Assembly: GCA_007134875.1 (NCBI GenBank)
Contig: SLJY01000112.1
Coordinates: forward strand, 1 to 51,723
From: Desulfobacterales bacterium
Lineage (GTDB): Bacteria; Desulfobacterota; Desulfobacteria; Desulfobacterales; Desulfosalsimonadaceae
Direction: 5' to 3'
DNA: 51,723 nt
Within the stretch, counting starts at the first letter, position 1; the number at the start of each line of letters is the position of its first letter. Shown in pieces: positions 26,219 through 33,489 of the stretch. A program made the translations under genes and the position numbers. Under the pieces are notes generated by a model that was not told the DNA's origin, did no database searches, and worked only from the letters and a program-made list of their open reading frames with translations.

Positions 26219-27034
26219 ATGAAAGCCTTTTTTATCGATTTGTCCATATGCAACGGCTGCTACTGCTGCCAGATTGCCTGCAAAGACGAGCATGTTGGAA
26301 ATGACTGGACACCCTATGCAAAACCACAGCCGGATACCGGTCAGTTCTGGATCGGAATCACCGAGTATATACGCGGACAGGTGCCCAAGGTAAAAATCAC
26401 CTATCTTCCCAAGATGTGCCACCACTGCGATGATGCTCCCTGTGTTGCATCCTGCGATGTGGGCGCCATTTACAAACGCGACGACGGCCTTGTTATCATC
26501 AATCCCGACAAATGCACCGGCTGCAAGCTTTGCGAAGATGCCTGCCCGCATGATGAGATCTTTTTCAACGAAGGCCTCAATATCGCCCAGAAATGCACGG
26601 GATGTGCACACCTGCTGGACAACAACCCCGAAGAATGGAGTGTTCCGCGCTGCGTGGACAATTGCCCCACAGCCGCCATCCAGTTTGGCGAAGAAAAGGA
26701 TTTCCAGGATTTCATCGCCGAAGCTGAGCTTCTCAACCCGGAGGCCGGGACGAAATCCCGCGTATACTACAAGCATTTGCCGAAGAAGTTTGTAGCCGGT
26801 ACGATCTATGATCCGAAGGAAAAAGAAGTGATCATCGGCGCCAAATGCACCCTGAAAGAGGATCAGTCCGCGGAAAGCTTCACGGCCGAGACGGACCGGT
26901 TCGGCGATTTCTGGTTCCGGGGCCTCAAAGACAACTGCAGCTACAGTCTCACCATCGAAAAAGGCGGTGCAAGTAAGACAATCGAAGGGATTCGCACCGA
27001 CAAGGACCTCAGCCTGGGGGATATTCCCCTGTAG
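26219..27034 (+). CDS. Second transhydroxylase-like small subunit, four Fe-S clusters
   Basis: A 271-residue electron-transfer subunit. All sixteen cluster cysteines are present: 11, 14, 17, 21; 67, 70, 75, 79; 99, 102, 105, 109; 126, 129, 145, 149. It thus keeps the cluster that is missing in the small subunit at 992-1828, giving a complete wire. Residues from about 190 form the same C-terminal beta-rich domain (FTAETDRFGDFWFRGL parallels TATDAFGDFEFDGL). The ATG directly follows the large-subunit TAA, with GGAGG within that gene's end. The complete cluster set suggests net electron release from the large subunit, possibly to the ferredoxin/NrfD proteins of the same operon. Confidence 0.9.
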   Translation: MKAFFIDLSICNGCYCCQIACKDEHVGNDWTPYAKPQPDTGQFWIGITEYIRGQVPKVKITYLPKMCHHCDDAPCVASCDVGAIYKRDDGLVIINPDKCTGCKLCEDACPHDEIFFNEGLNIAQKCTGCAHLLDNNPEEWSVPRCVDNCPTAAIQFGEEKDFQDFIAEAELLNPEAGTKSRVYYKHLPKKFVAGTIYDPKEKEVIIGAKCTLKEDQSAESFTAETDRFGDFWFRGLKDNCSYSLTIEKGGASKTIEGIRTDKDLSLGDIPL

Positions 27035-27062
27035 CATTGCAATGAGGTGATTCGCCTGAATG

Positions 27063-27106
27063 AAAAAAGTCCTTCCGCCGCGCGATTGCGGCGGAAGGAC
27101 TTTTTT
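27063..27106. terminator. Strong bidirectional rho-independent terminator
   Basis: A perfect 13-base-pair GC-rich stem (27069-27081 with 27088-27100), a six-base loop and a run of six T on one side and six A on the other. It closes the second redox operon and also the convergent cyclic-nucleotide-binding gene. Confidence 0.93.
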
Positions 27107-27132
27107 GCCTGAAAACGATGCGCCGCGGCGCC

Positions 27133-27549
27133 TTATGAAGCCGTATTCATGTAGACATCCAGCAACTGGTTGCCGAGCATTCTGGCCAGCTTTTCGTAGA
27201 GTTGGGCCTTGTCGGGCGGTGAAGACTCCAGGAGCTCAAGAAAAGGGTCGCGCTCGATTTTCAACACTTCCGAATCCATGTCGGCCACGGCAGATGCGGC
27301 AAAATCATCGCGATGGATCAGCGCGGACCAGCCGAACAGTTCGCCGGCATGCTTTGCCGTGTACCACCGTCCTCTGCCGCGTTCCATGGTGACGCTGCCC
27401 TTGAGCAGGATATAGAAAAAGCTCGCCGGATCACCGACCTTAAACAGTTTCTCCCCTTCCTTGTATGAGATATGCTCTGTCTGATCCGTGACTTTTTTTA
27501 CGAAATCAATATTCATGCCCCAAAAAAGATCGCCCTGTTTGAGTAGCAT
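27133..27549 (-). CDS. Stand-alone cyclic-nucleotide-binding (Crp-like) domain protein
   Basis: A 138-residue protein made only of a CNB fold: a KEGEKLFKVGDPASFFYILLKGSVTM beta-roll start, then the phosphate-binding-type region GELFGWSALIHRDDFAASAVA, then a C-terminal helix. No DNA-binding domain follows, so it is not a complete Crp/Fnr regulator. The start at 27549 has GGAGG; the upstream extension of the frame runs through a repeat copy and is not coding. It converges on the second redox operon. It might bind a nucleotide and act through another protein; partner unknown. Confidence 0.85.
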   Translation of the reverse strand: MLLKQGDLFWGMNIDFVKKVTDQTEHISYKEGEKLFKVGDPASFFYILLKGSVTMERGRGRWYTAKHAGELFGWSALIHRDDFAASAVADMDSEVLKIERDPFLELLESSPPDKAQLYEKLARMLGNQLLDVYMNTAS

Positions 27550-27651
27550 AATACCTCCCTGTTGATTGGTTTTGATTTTTGGAGTGTTTTCTTTATCGTT
27601 AATGTCTGCCTTTGCTGCTATACGCTGCAAATAAAATGCCATTCTTGTATT

Positions 27652-27804
27652 TGACGGCCACGTAAAAAGTCCAACATCCGCGCATGCGCGCGATTTCTCG
27701 GAATTATATATACGCCAGGAACTCTGTATTCTTCGAAATAGCGAAGGCCTTGATCCTGCGCTTTTTATAAAGCCGCCTGATTGCGACCTTATCGAGCGCG
27801 TCAT
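27652..27804 (+). repeat. Palindromic repeat, diverged copy C (153 bp)
   Basis: It matches the element at 15561-15734 at both ends and in the inner GCGCGATTTCTCGGAAT and CTTCGAAAT parts, but has lost about 20 bases near the centre and carries more changes. It lies in the 459-base divergent gap between the CNB protein and the sigma-54 activator. Confidence 0.75.
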
Positions 27805-27809
27805 GTTTC

Positions 27810-27879
27810 GTGCCCGAACGAAAACCGTCTTTTTCGCCGTCCTTGCCGGTGACGAAAAATCCCGGTTTTCGTTCGGCAC
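27810..27879. repeat. Second repeat family: long hairpin
   Basis: GTGCCCGAACGAAAACCG at 27810-27827 pairs with CGGTTTTCGTTCGGCAC at 27863-27879, with one unpaired C. The interior holds a smaller imperfect stem. The left arm is identical over 17 bases to 9138-9154. It directly abuts repeat copy C, so two repeat families are stacked here. Confidence 0.6.
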
Positions 27880-27913
27880 CATTTAACGGTATGCAAGAAA
27901 AATATGAAAATAA

Positions 27914-27942
27914 TTGACGGTAAATACCGAATGAGGTATTTT
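27914..27942 (+). promoter_or_regulatory. Candidate sigma-70 promoter of the sigma-54 activator gene
   Basis: TTGACG (27914-27919), 17 bases, TATTTT (27937-27942). The spacer and -10 contain GGTAAATACC and GGTATT repeats that could form an operator. It lies 66 bases upstream of the GTG start. Confidence 0.5.
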
Positions 27943-28008
27943 TTTTACCATATATAGTTATTTAATATTTATGCACCATATACGGTATTATATGAAAAGG
28001 CCCGAATC

Positions 28009-29544
28009 GTGGACACCAATGCATTCTTTAAGCAAGCGACCCTTCTGATCTGCAGCAGCCTGGATATTGAAATCGCCCTGTGGCGGCTCAGGAATTTCAT
28101 TGAAGCCTATATCCCGGCCGACGAACTTTACTTGAATATATACGAGCCCGGCCAGGGCAGTATCCGCTACATAGCTCGCGCGGACAGGCAGTCAGGGGTA
28201 CGGCTCGATAAACGGATACATCTGCCGGCCGATCTTGTCCGCTCCATTGAAAACGAGCAGCGGCTCCGGAATGGCATTCTCATCATCGATCCGGAAGAAG
28301 ATCCCATGGGGCGCATCATCAGCGATGCATTCGGTTTTACGGACACCTCCATGATGGCGCTCCGCCTGATCGTCGAAGGGCAGCGAATGGGCGTTCTCGA
28401 TGTTTTCGCACAAGGAAAAAACCGGTATAACAGCAGCCATGCCGCCTTGCTGAAACTGCTCCGGGAGCCTTTTGCCATTGCCATGGCCAATGCGCTGAAA
28501 CACCAGGAGCTGGTGCGTCTGAAGGAGCAGCTCACATCTGACAAGCTGTATTTTAACCGCGAACTCATATCCAGGGCTGGTGACGAGGTGATCGGCGCCG
28601 ATGGCGGCTTGAAGGAAGTGATGGAAAACGTCGCACAGGTGGCCCGGATGAATAACACCATTCTTATTTCCGGAGAAACAGGAACCGGTAAGGAGGTAAT
28701 CGCCGGAGCCATCCACCGGAGCTCGCATCGGAATAAAGGCCCGTTTATCAAGGTCAACTGTGGCGCTATTCCGGAAAACCTGATTGACAGCGAATTGTTC
28801 GGCCACGAAAAAGGCGCCTTCACGGGAGCGATATCCCGTAAACGCGGACGATTCGAAAGGGCGGATAAAGGAACCATCTTTCTTGACGAAATCGGGGATC
28901 TGCCGCTGTGGGCACAGGTCCGACTGCTGCGGGTACTGCAGACCCGTGAAATTGAGCGCGTTGGAGGATCTCCTCCCATACCGCTCGATATCCGTGTAAT
29001 CGCCGCTACGCACCGCGATCTGCAGCAAATGGTCCGCACCGGGGAGTTCCGGGAGGATCTCTGGTTTCGGATCAATGCATTCCCCATCCACATACCGCCG
29101 CTGCGGCACCGAAAAATGGATATTGAACCGATGGTGATCCATTTTTTGGAAAAAAAATCAAGGGAGCTTGGAATCCATTCCCCGCCGTCGCCGGGACCGG
29201 ATGCTATTGCCCAGCTTTCCAGGCAAAATTGGCCCGGCAACGTCCGGGAGCTTGAAAATGCCGTGGAAAGGGCCCTTATCAAACACCGCCAAGGGCCGCT
29301 TTTTTTCCAGCGCGTGCCTGATCGCGGTGAACAAAACAATCCAGGCATTCACCTGGAAGAAGAGGAAGAAGAAGAACTTTCCACCCTTGATGTGGTTATC
29401 CGGCGCCATATTACGAAAACACTGAAAGCCGCCGGCGGAAAAATCGCCGGACCGGACGGGGCGGCCGCACACCTTGACGTTCACCCGAACACCTTGCGCA
29501 ACCGTATGAAAAAACTTAATATACCCTTTGGTCGTAAACCCTGA
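28009..29544 (+). CDS. Sigma-54-dependent activator with N-terminal GAF-like domain
   Basis: A 511-residue enhancer-binding protein. Residues about 5-170 form a GAF-like sensor domain, 190-420 the AAA+ domain, and about 460-505 a Fis-type helix-turn-helix. Walker A is GETGTGKE, the sigma-54-contacting loop is GAFTGA, and Walker B is GTIFLDEIGDL; the arginine-finger region RDLWF-like (REDLWFRIN) is intact. No phosphoreceiver domain is present, so control is probably by a small ligand, as with XylR/DmpR-type activators of aromatic pathways. The start is GTG with a weak AGG site. An acidic stretch of seven Glu near 450 links AAA+ to the HTH. Targets may include the redox operon or TRAP genes. 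Confidence 0.92.
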   Translation: MDTNAFFKQATLLICSSLDIEIALWRLRNFIEAYIPADELYLNIYEPGQGSIRYIARADRQSGVRLDKRIHLPADLVRSIENEQRLRNGILIIDPEEDPMGRIISDAFGFTDTSMMALRLIVEGQRMGVLDVFAQGKNRYNSSHAALLKLLREPFAIAMANALKHQELVRLKEQLTSDKLYFNRELISRAGDEVIGADGGLKEVMENVAQVARMNNTILISGETGTGKEVIAGAIHRSSHRNKGPFIKVNCGAIPENLIDSELFGHEKGAFTGAISRKRGRFERADKGTIFLDEIGDLPLWAQVRLLRVLQTREIERVGGSPPIPLDIRVIAATHRDLQQMVRTGEFREDLWFRINAFPIHIPPLRHRKMDIEPMVIHFLEKKSRELGIHSPPSPGPDAIAQLSRQNWPGNVRELENAVERALIKHRQGPLFFQRVPDRGEQNNPGIHLEEEEEEELSTLDVVIRRHITKTLKAAGGKIAGPDGAAAHLDVHPNTLRNRMKKLNIPFGRKP

Positions 29545-29781
29545 CAAAACCCAGTACGACACAGTGGTTGCTTGAACCGGATTAGGATACCGTTACCGGC
29601 AACCTATTGCCAGCCGGGACAAGGCGCGACATACGGTGCATGCCCCCGCCCGCACCCCGATTGTGTCGGCGGGGACTCAACAGTGTCAGCGGCTTTTTCG
29701 TCTTTGAAAACAGAAATATCACGTTTACCGGTGTCTTATAACGCATGGAGCGGCGGGGGCGTGTGGCTGCCCGGGAACAGG

Positions 29782-29832
29782 ATTGCATGTAAAAAAAAAA
29801 TACTTGACAGTCTCATCCCGTATGGGTACAGT
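29782..29832 (+). promoter_or_regulatory. ATTGCATGTAA site and sigma-70 promoter
   Basis: ATTGCATGTAA (29782-29792) lies just upstream of TTGACA (29804-29809), a 17-base spacer and TACAGT (29827-29832). A related TTGTATGTAA occurs at 29981-29990. These sit in the 801-base gap 29545-30345 before the second TRAP operon. I see no gene in this gap, but it is long enough to encode a small RNA from this promoter. Confidence 0.45.
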
Positions 29833-30101
29833 GTTTAGCACGCATACTTGCAATAGTTCATCTAAATGCTGTTTGATAATCAATTCATATTTTTCAATAT
29901 TTTTGCCCGTTTTTATATACCTTATACTTTTGACTTGGGCTCGGCTCATCCAATTATTGGGTGAATGGGTTAATGAAATATTGTATGTAAAAAGGTGCGT
30001 CAGGCGGGTCCACCCGGAAGTGACGTGCAAACCAAAAGTGCGAGCGGTTTTTCATATCAACCGCAGTGCCGCCGGCCCGGGCGGTTGCATAAAATAGCAA
30101 C

Positions 30102-30130
30102 TTGACACACGCTTTGTCGCAATTTATCAT
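30102..30130 (+). promoter_or_regulatory. Strong sigma-70 promoter for the second TRAP operon
   Basis: TTGACA (30102-30107), exactly 17 bases, TATCAT (30125-30130, five of six). Immediately upstream GTTGC (30084-30088) and GCAAC (30097-30101) form an inverted repeat. The promoter lies about 215 bases before the binding-protein start. Confidence 0.6.
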
Positions 30131-30345
30131 GTTCCTAACAACAAAATTCCCGAATTCTGACATATTCATAAAGTTGCATGAAGTGATCGCCAATCGTGCA
30201 TGATGATTTTCCGGATACACCGGTTATCATGCCCGACCACAACCGAAATAACCAGAAGGTCGAAAGGAGGGTGAAAACGCCATCTGCAACTTGTTGTAAA
30301 AAAACTTTTTACTATCCAGGAATATTAAAAGAAGGAGGGTTTCCG

Positions 30346-31365
30346 GTGAAAAAAACATTCGTGAGTGCCGTTACGGCACTGGCAGTTTTCAGTCTACTTG
30401 TCGTTGTCCCATCCATCGCAGACGCCAGACCGATAACAATGTCTTACAGCACGTTCTTCCCCCCAACCCACATTCAGGCGATAACGGCTGAGGAATGGAT
30501 TAAAGAGGTTGAAAAACGGACCGAAGGACGCGTCAAAATTAACTTTTACCCCGGCCAGACGCTGACCCGGGCGCCCGAAACCATCGAAAGTCTAGAGGCT
30601 GGGATCGTCGATATTGGCACTGCTGCCCTTGCCTATACCGAGGGCCGCTTTCCCGTAATGGCAACCATGGACCTCCCCCTTGGGTATCCCTCCGGTGTGG
30701 CCGCAACAGAGGCCGCCAACAAGCTGTTCGAAAAGTATCAGCCAGAAGAATTTGACCGTGTAAAGGTCATGTACTTCAATGCGCACGGCCCCGGGTTCAT
30801 TCACACCCGGCGCGAACCGGTCGAATCCCTTGAGGATATGAGCGGGTTGAGAATCCGCTCAACGGGGATGAGCGCAAGTGTCGTCCGTGCGCTGGGCGGA
30901 ACGCCTGTCAGCATGGCCATGCCCGATACCTACCAGTCGCTTCAGCGGGGTGTTGTAGACGGCAGCATCCATCCCATCGAGGTTAACCAGGGATGGAACA
31001 TGGCAGAGGTTGTGGATTACGCCACCATTGCGTATCCTTCAGCCTATACGACCACGTTCTGGGTGGCGATGAATAAAAACAAGTGGAATGCCCTGAGTGA
31101 GGAAGACCAGCGGATTATCGAGGAAATCAACGAAGAATGGGCCCACAGGCACGGTGAAGCCTGGGACAGCAGTGACGAGGACGGAAAGGAGTTTTTCCTG
31201 GCCGAGGGTGGACAACTCGTTGAAATCGACGAGGCTGAAGCCCAAAGATGGAAGGAGGCAGTGGCGCCCGTGATCGATGATTATATCGAGATGTTAAACA
31301 AAAGGGGTGTAGACGGCCGGGAAGCCGTCGATTTCATCCAGCAGATCCTGGATGAGCACAGATAG
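30346..31365 (+). CDS. dctP: TRAP transporter substrate-binding protein (second system)
   Basis: A 339-residue periplasmic DctP protein with a Sec signal peptide of about 25 residues (KKTF start, hydrophobic VTALAVFSLLVVV, cleavage after ADA). The start is GTG at 30346, set by AAGGAGGG seven bases upstream; the in-frame ATG at 30196 lies before the signal peptide and is not used. LEDMSGLRIRSTGMSAS holds the family ligand-Arg region. Family resemblance to the first DctP (6739-7785) is clear, but the two diverge, so they probably bind different substrates. It leads a P-Q-M operon downstream of the sigma-54 activator. Confidence 0.93.
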   Translation: MKKTFVSAVTALAVFSLLVVVPSIADARPITMSYSTFFPPTHIQAITAEEWIKEVEKRTEGRVKINFYPGQTLTRAPETIESLEAGIVDIGTAALAYTEGRFPVMATMDLPLGYPSGVAATEAANKLFEKYQPEEFDRVKVMYFNAHGPGFIHTRREPVESLEDMSGLRIRSTGMSASVVRALGGTPVSMAMPDTYQSLQRGVVDGSIHPIEVNQGWNMAEVVDYATIAYPSAYTTTFWVAMNKNKWNALSEEDQRIIEEINEEWAHRHGEAWDSSDEDGKEFFLAEGGQLVEIDEAEAQRWKEAVAPVIDDYIEMLNKRGVDGREAVDFIQQILDEHR

Positions 31366-31474
31366 CAGCCGTACCTTTTTCCCTGAAGGGTTTTTGAGGC
31401 GCGCTTCCGGAGCGTCATCCACAAATACCGTGCCGGTGCGGGTTTCCGCAGTGCCGGCCGGAAAACAGATCGCC

Positions 31475-31502
31475 AATCGGCTTCCCGTTCGGGAAGCCGA
31501 TT
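31475..31502. other. Perfect hairpin between dctP and dctQ
   Basis: AATCGGCTTCCC (31475-31486) pairs perfectly with GGGAAGCCGATT (31491-31502) over a four-base GTTC loop. The following bases are not U-rich. In the 185-base space between the binding protein and the permease genes it could protect the upstream message or cause partial termination, so that binding protein exceeds permease. Confidence 0.7.
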
Positions 31503-31550
31503 GCTTTACCACGACCAATGCGACGGGATCGATGAAGCGGGGATGAAAAC

Positions 31551-32036
31551 ATGAATGCGATTTTTAAGATAACCGGCTGGATTTCCGGCATCCTGATGTG
31601 GATCGGCGGTATTTCCTTGTTTTCCATGATGGCCAGTACCGTCCTTGATGTTTTTGGCCGGATGTTCGGATACCCGATTTTCGGAACGTATGAATTGATT
31701 ACCTTCGGGTTGGCAATTGCCACTTCAGCGGCACTGGCGGATACCCATGCGGACAGACGGCATATCGGCGTTGAAATCCTAACCAATGCCCTGTCACCAA
31801 GGGTCCGCAGCATCATTGATCTGATAACCGGAATAGCGGCGCTGGTCCTGTTCTGCGTGGTTGCCTGGCAACTTTTTCTGCTTGGCGCAAGTCTGCGCCG
31901 GGCCGGTGAAGTAACCATGAATCTCCGGCTTCCCGCATATCCGATGACCTATATCGTTGCGATCGGGTTCCTGATATTCATCATTATTGTTGTAAGACGT
32001 ATAATTGAATCGATTAACGAAATCAGAGAAAGCTAA
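31551..32036 (+). CDS. dctQ: TRAP transporter small permease (second system)
   Basis: A 161-residue DctQ protein with four predicted membrane helices and the family segments TVLDVFGRMFG (residues about 28-38) and DRRHIGVEILTN (about 66-77). The start has GGGGATG-type purine-rich sequence upstream. It lies five bases before dctM, with which it forms the membrane part of the carrier. Confidence 0.9.
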   Translation: MNAIFKITGWISGILMWIGGISLFSMMASTVLDVFGRMFGYPIFGTYELITFGLAIATSAALADTHADRRHIGVEILTNALSPRVRSIIDLITGIAALVLFCVVAWQLFLLGASLRRAGEVTMNLRLPAYPMTYIVAIGFLIFIIIVVRRIIESINEIRES

Positions 32037-32041
32037 CAGGT

Positions 32042-33358
32042 ATGGACCCCATAACTATCGGAATAATCGGCCTTCTGGTGATGCTTTTGCTTTTTCTCAC
32101 CCGAATGCCGGTCGCCTTCGTCATGACGCTGGTCGGATTTCTCGGATTCAGCATCCTGGTATCTCCGCAGGGAGGCTTTAGCGTACTTGCCAGGGAGCTC
32201 TACTCGACATTTTCAAACTACGACCTGACCACGATTCCCTTGTTTATCCTGATGGGGCAGCTCGTATTCAGTGCCGGGATCAGTACCCGGCTCTACGATA
32301 CCGCCTACAAATGGGTCGGTGGTGTACGAGGCGGTATGGCCATGGCCACGGTATCCTCCTGCACCGCCTTCGGTGCGGTTTGCGGGTCGAGCCCCGCAAC
32401 GGCGGCAACCATGACCACGGTCGGTATGCCGGAGATGAGACGCTTCGGCTACAAGGACGCATTGGCCGCCGGTTCGATTGCTTCCGGGGGCGGGCTTGGG
32501 ATGATCATGCCGCCGTCAGTGGTACTCATCGTTTACGGTATCCTCACCGAACAGTCCATCGGAAGGCTTTTTATCGCAGGCATTTTTCCGTCCATACTGG
32601 TTACCATTCTTTTTATCATCACCATTTTTATCTGGTGCACGATTGCACCGGACCAGGGTCCGAGAGGGGAATCGTTTTCGTGGAAAGAACGATTGCTGTC
32701 GCTGCTTGGACTGGCAGAAGTCGTCATAATCTTCGCGCTTGTGATGGGCGGCTTGTTCGCAGGGTGGTTTACACCCACCGAAGCAGCGGGCGTTGGCGTG
32801 TTCGGCGTACTGGTTACCTCCTTGGTGCGCCGGCAGATGACATGGGAAGGCTTTAAAGATGCCATATTTGAAACCCTGCGCTCGTCTTGCATGGTTATGC
32901 TTCTGGTTGCAGGCGCAAGCGTTTTCGGAAGATTCATGGCGGTCAGCCGGATTCCGTTTGAAATCGCATCCTGGGTCGGCGGAATGGAATTGCCCGCCAT
33001 CGTCATCATGGGCCTGATCATCCTGATTTATTTCCTCGGGGGGTGCATACTGGATGCACTGGCTCTCGTCATGCTGACAATACCCATTTTTTTCCCCGTT
33101 GTGACACTTCTTGGATATGACCCGATCTGGTTCGGCATTATCATCGTGCTGATCTCCCAGATGGGGGTTATCACACCGCCCGTAGGCATAAACGTATACG
33201 TGGTTTTCGGAGTGGCACGGGGGCTTCCGGGGGGCGGCGTCCGGCTGGAATCCATTTTCAAGGGTGTTCTCCCCTTTATGGCGGCAATCGTGGTGGCAAC
33301 CATCCTGATGACCATTTGGCCGCAGATTATTCTGTTTTTCCCGGATTGGCTGTATTAG
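32042..33358 (+). CDS. dctM: TRAP transporter large permease (second system)
   Basis: A 438-residue DctM protein with about twelve hydrophobic segments. It carries GAVCGSSPATAATMTTVGMPEM, GGGLGMIMPPSVVLIVYG and ITPPVGINVYVVFG, all family hallmarks matching those in the first system. It should drive sodium-coupled uptake of the ligand delivered by the upstream binding protein. Confidence 0.93.
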   Translation: MDPITIGIIGLLVMLLLFLTRMPVAFVMTLVGFLGFSILVSPQGGFSVLARELYSTFSNYDLTTIPLFILMGQLVFSAGISTRLYDTAYKWVGGVRGGMAMATVSSCTAFGAVCGSSPATAATMTTVGMPEMRRFGYKDALAAGSIASGGGLGMIMPPSVVLIVYGILTEQSIGRLFIAGIFPSILVTILFIITIFIWCTIAPDQGPRGESFSWKERLLSLLGLAEVVIIFALVMGGLFAGWFTPTEAAGVGVFGVLVTSLVRRQMTWEGFKDAIFETLRSSCMVMLLVAGASVFGRFMAVSRIPFEIASWVGGMELPAIVIMGLIILIYFLGGCILDALALVMLTIPIFFPVVTLLGYDPIWFGIIIVLISQMGVITPPVGINVYVVFGVARGLPGGGVRLESIFKGVLPFMAAIVVATILMTIWPQIILFFPDWLY

Positions 33359-33415
33359 CAAAAAAGCAAAGGATGGATTGTTGCGGTGGCAAAGGGCAAA
33401 GAATGATAAGCGCAC

Positions 33416-33450
33416 GGGAAGCACTTTTTTCAGAAAAAAATGCTTTTCCC
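33416..33450. terminator. AT-rich hairpin after the second TRAP operon
   Basis: GGGAAGCA pairs with TGCTTTTCCC around an inner TTTTTT/AAAAAA stem with a CAG loop. It lies 58 bases after the dctM stop and 40 bases before the next gene. The stem is long but no U-tail follows, so termination may be partial. Confidence 0.5.
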
Positions 33451-33489
33451 CGCAGGCAATGACGGCATGACTTCTTCTCGTTATGATTT

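Noticed and set aside
25745-27037. A 430-codon minus-strand open frame
   Set aside because: It is antisense to the second transhydroxylase-like pair, both of which have intact catalytic or cluster residues.
28167-29348. A 393-codon minus-strand open frame rich in Ser and Arg
   Set aside because: It is a shadow of the sigma-54 activator; composition is typical of antisense frames.
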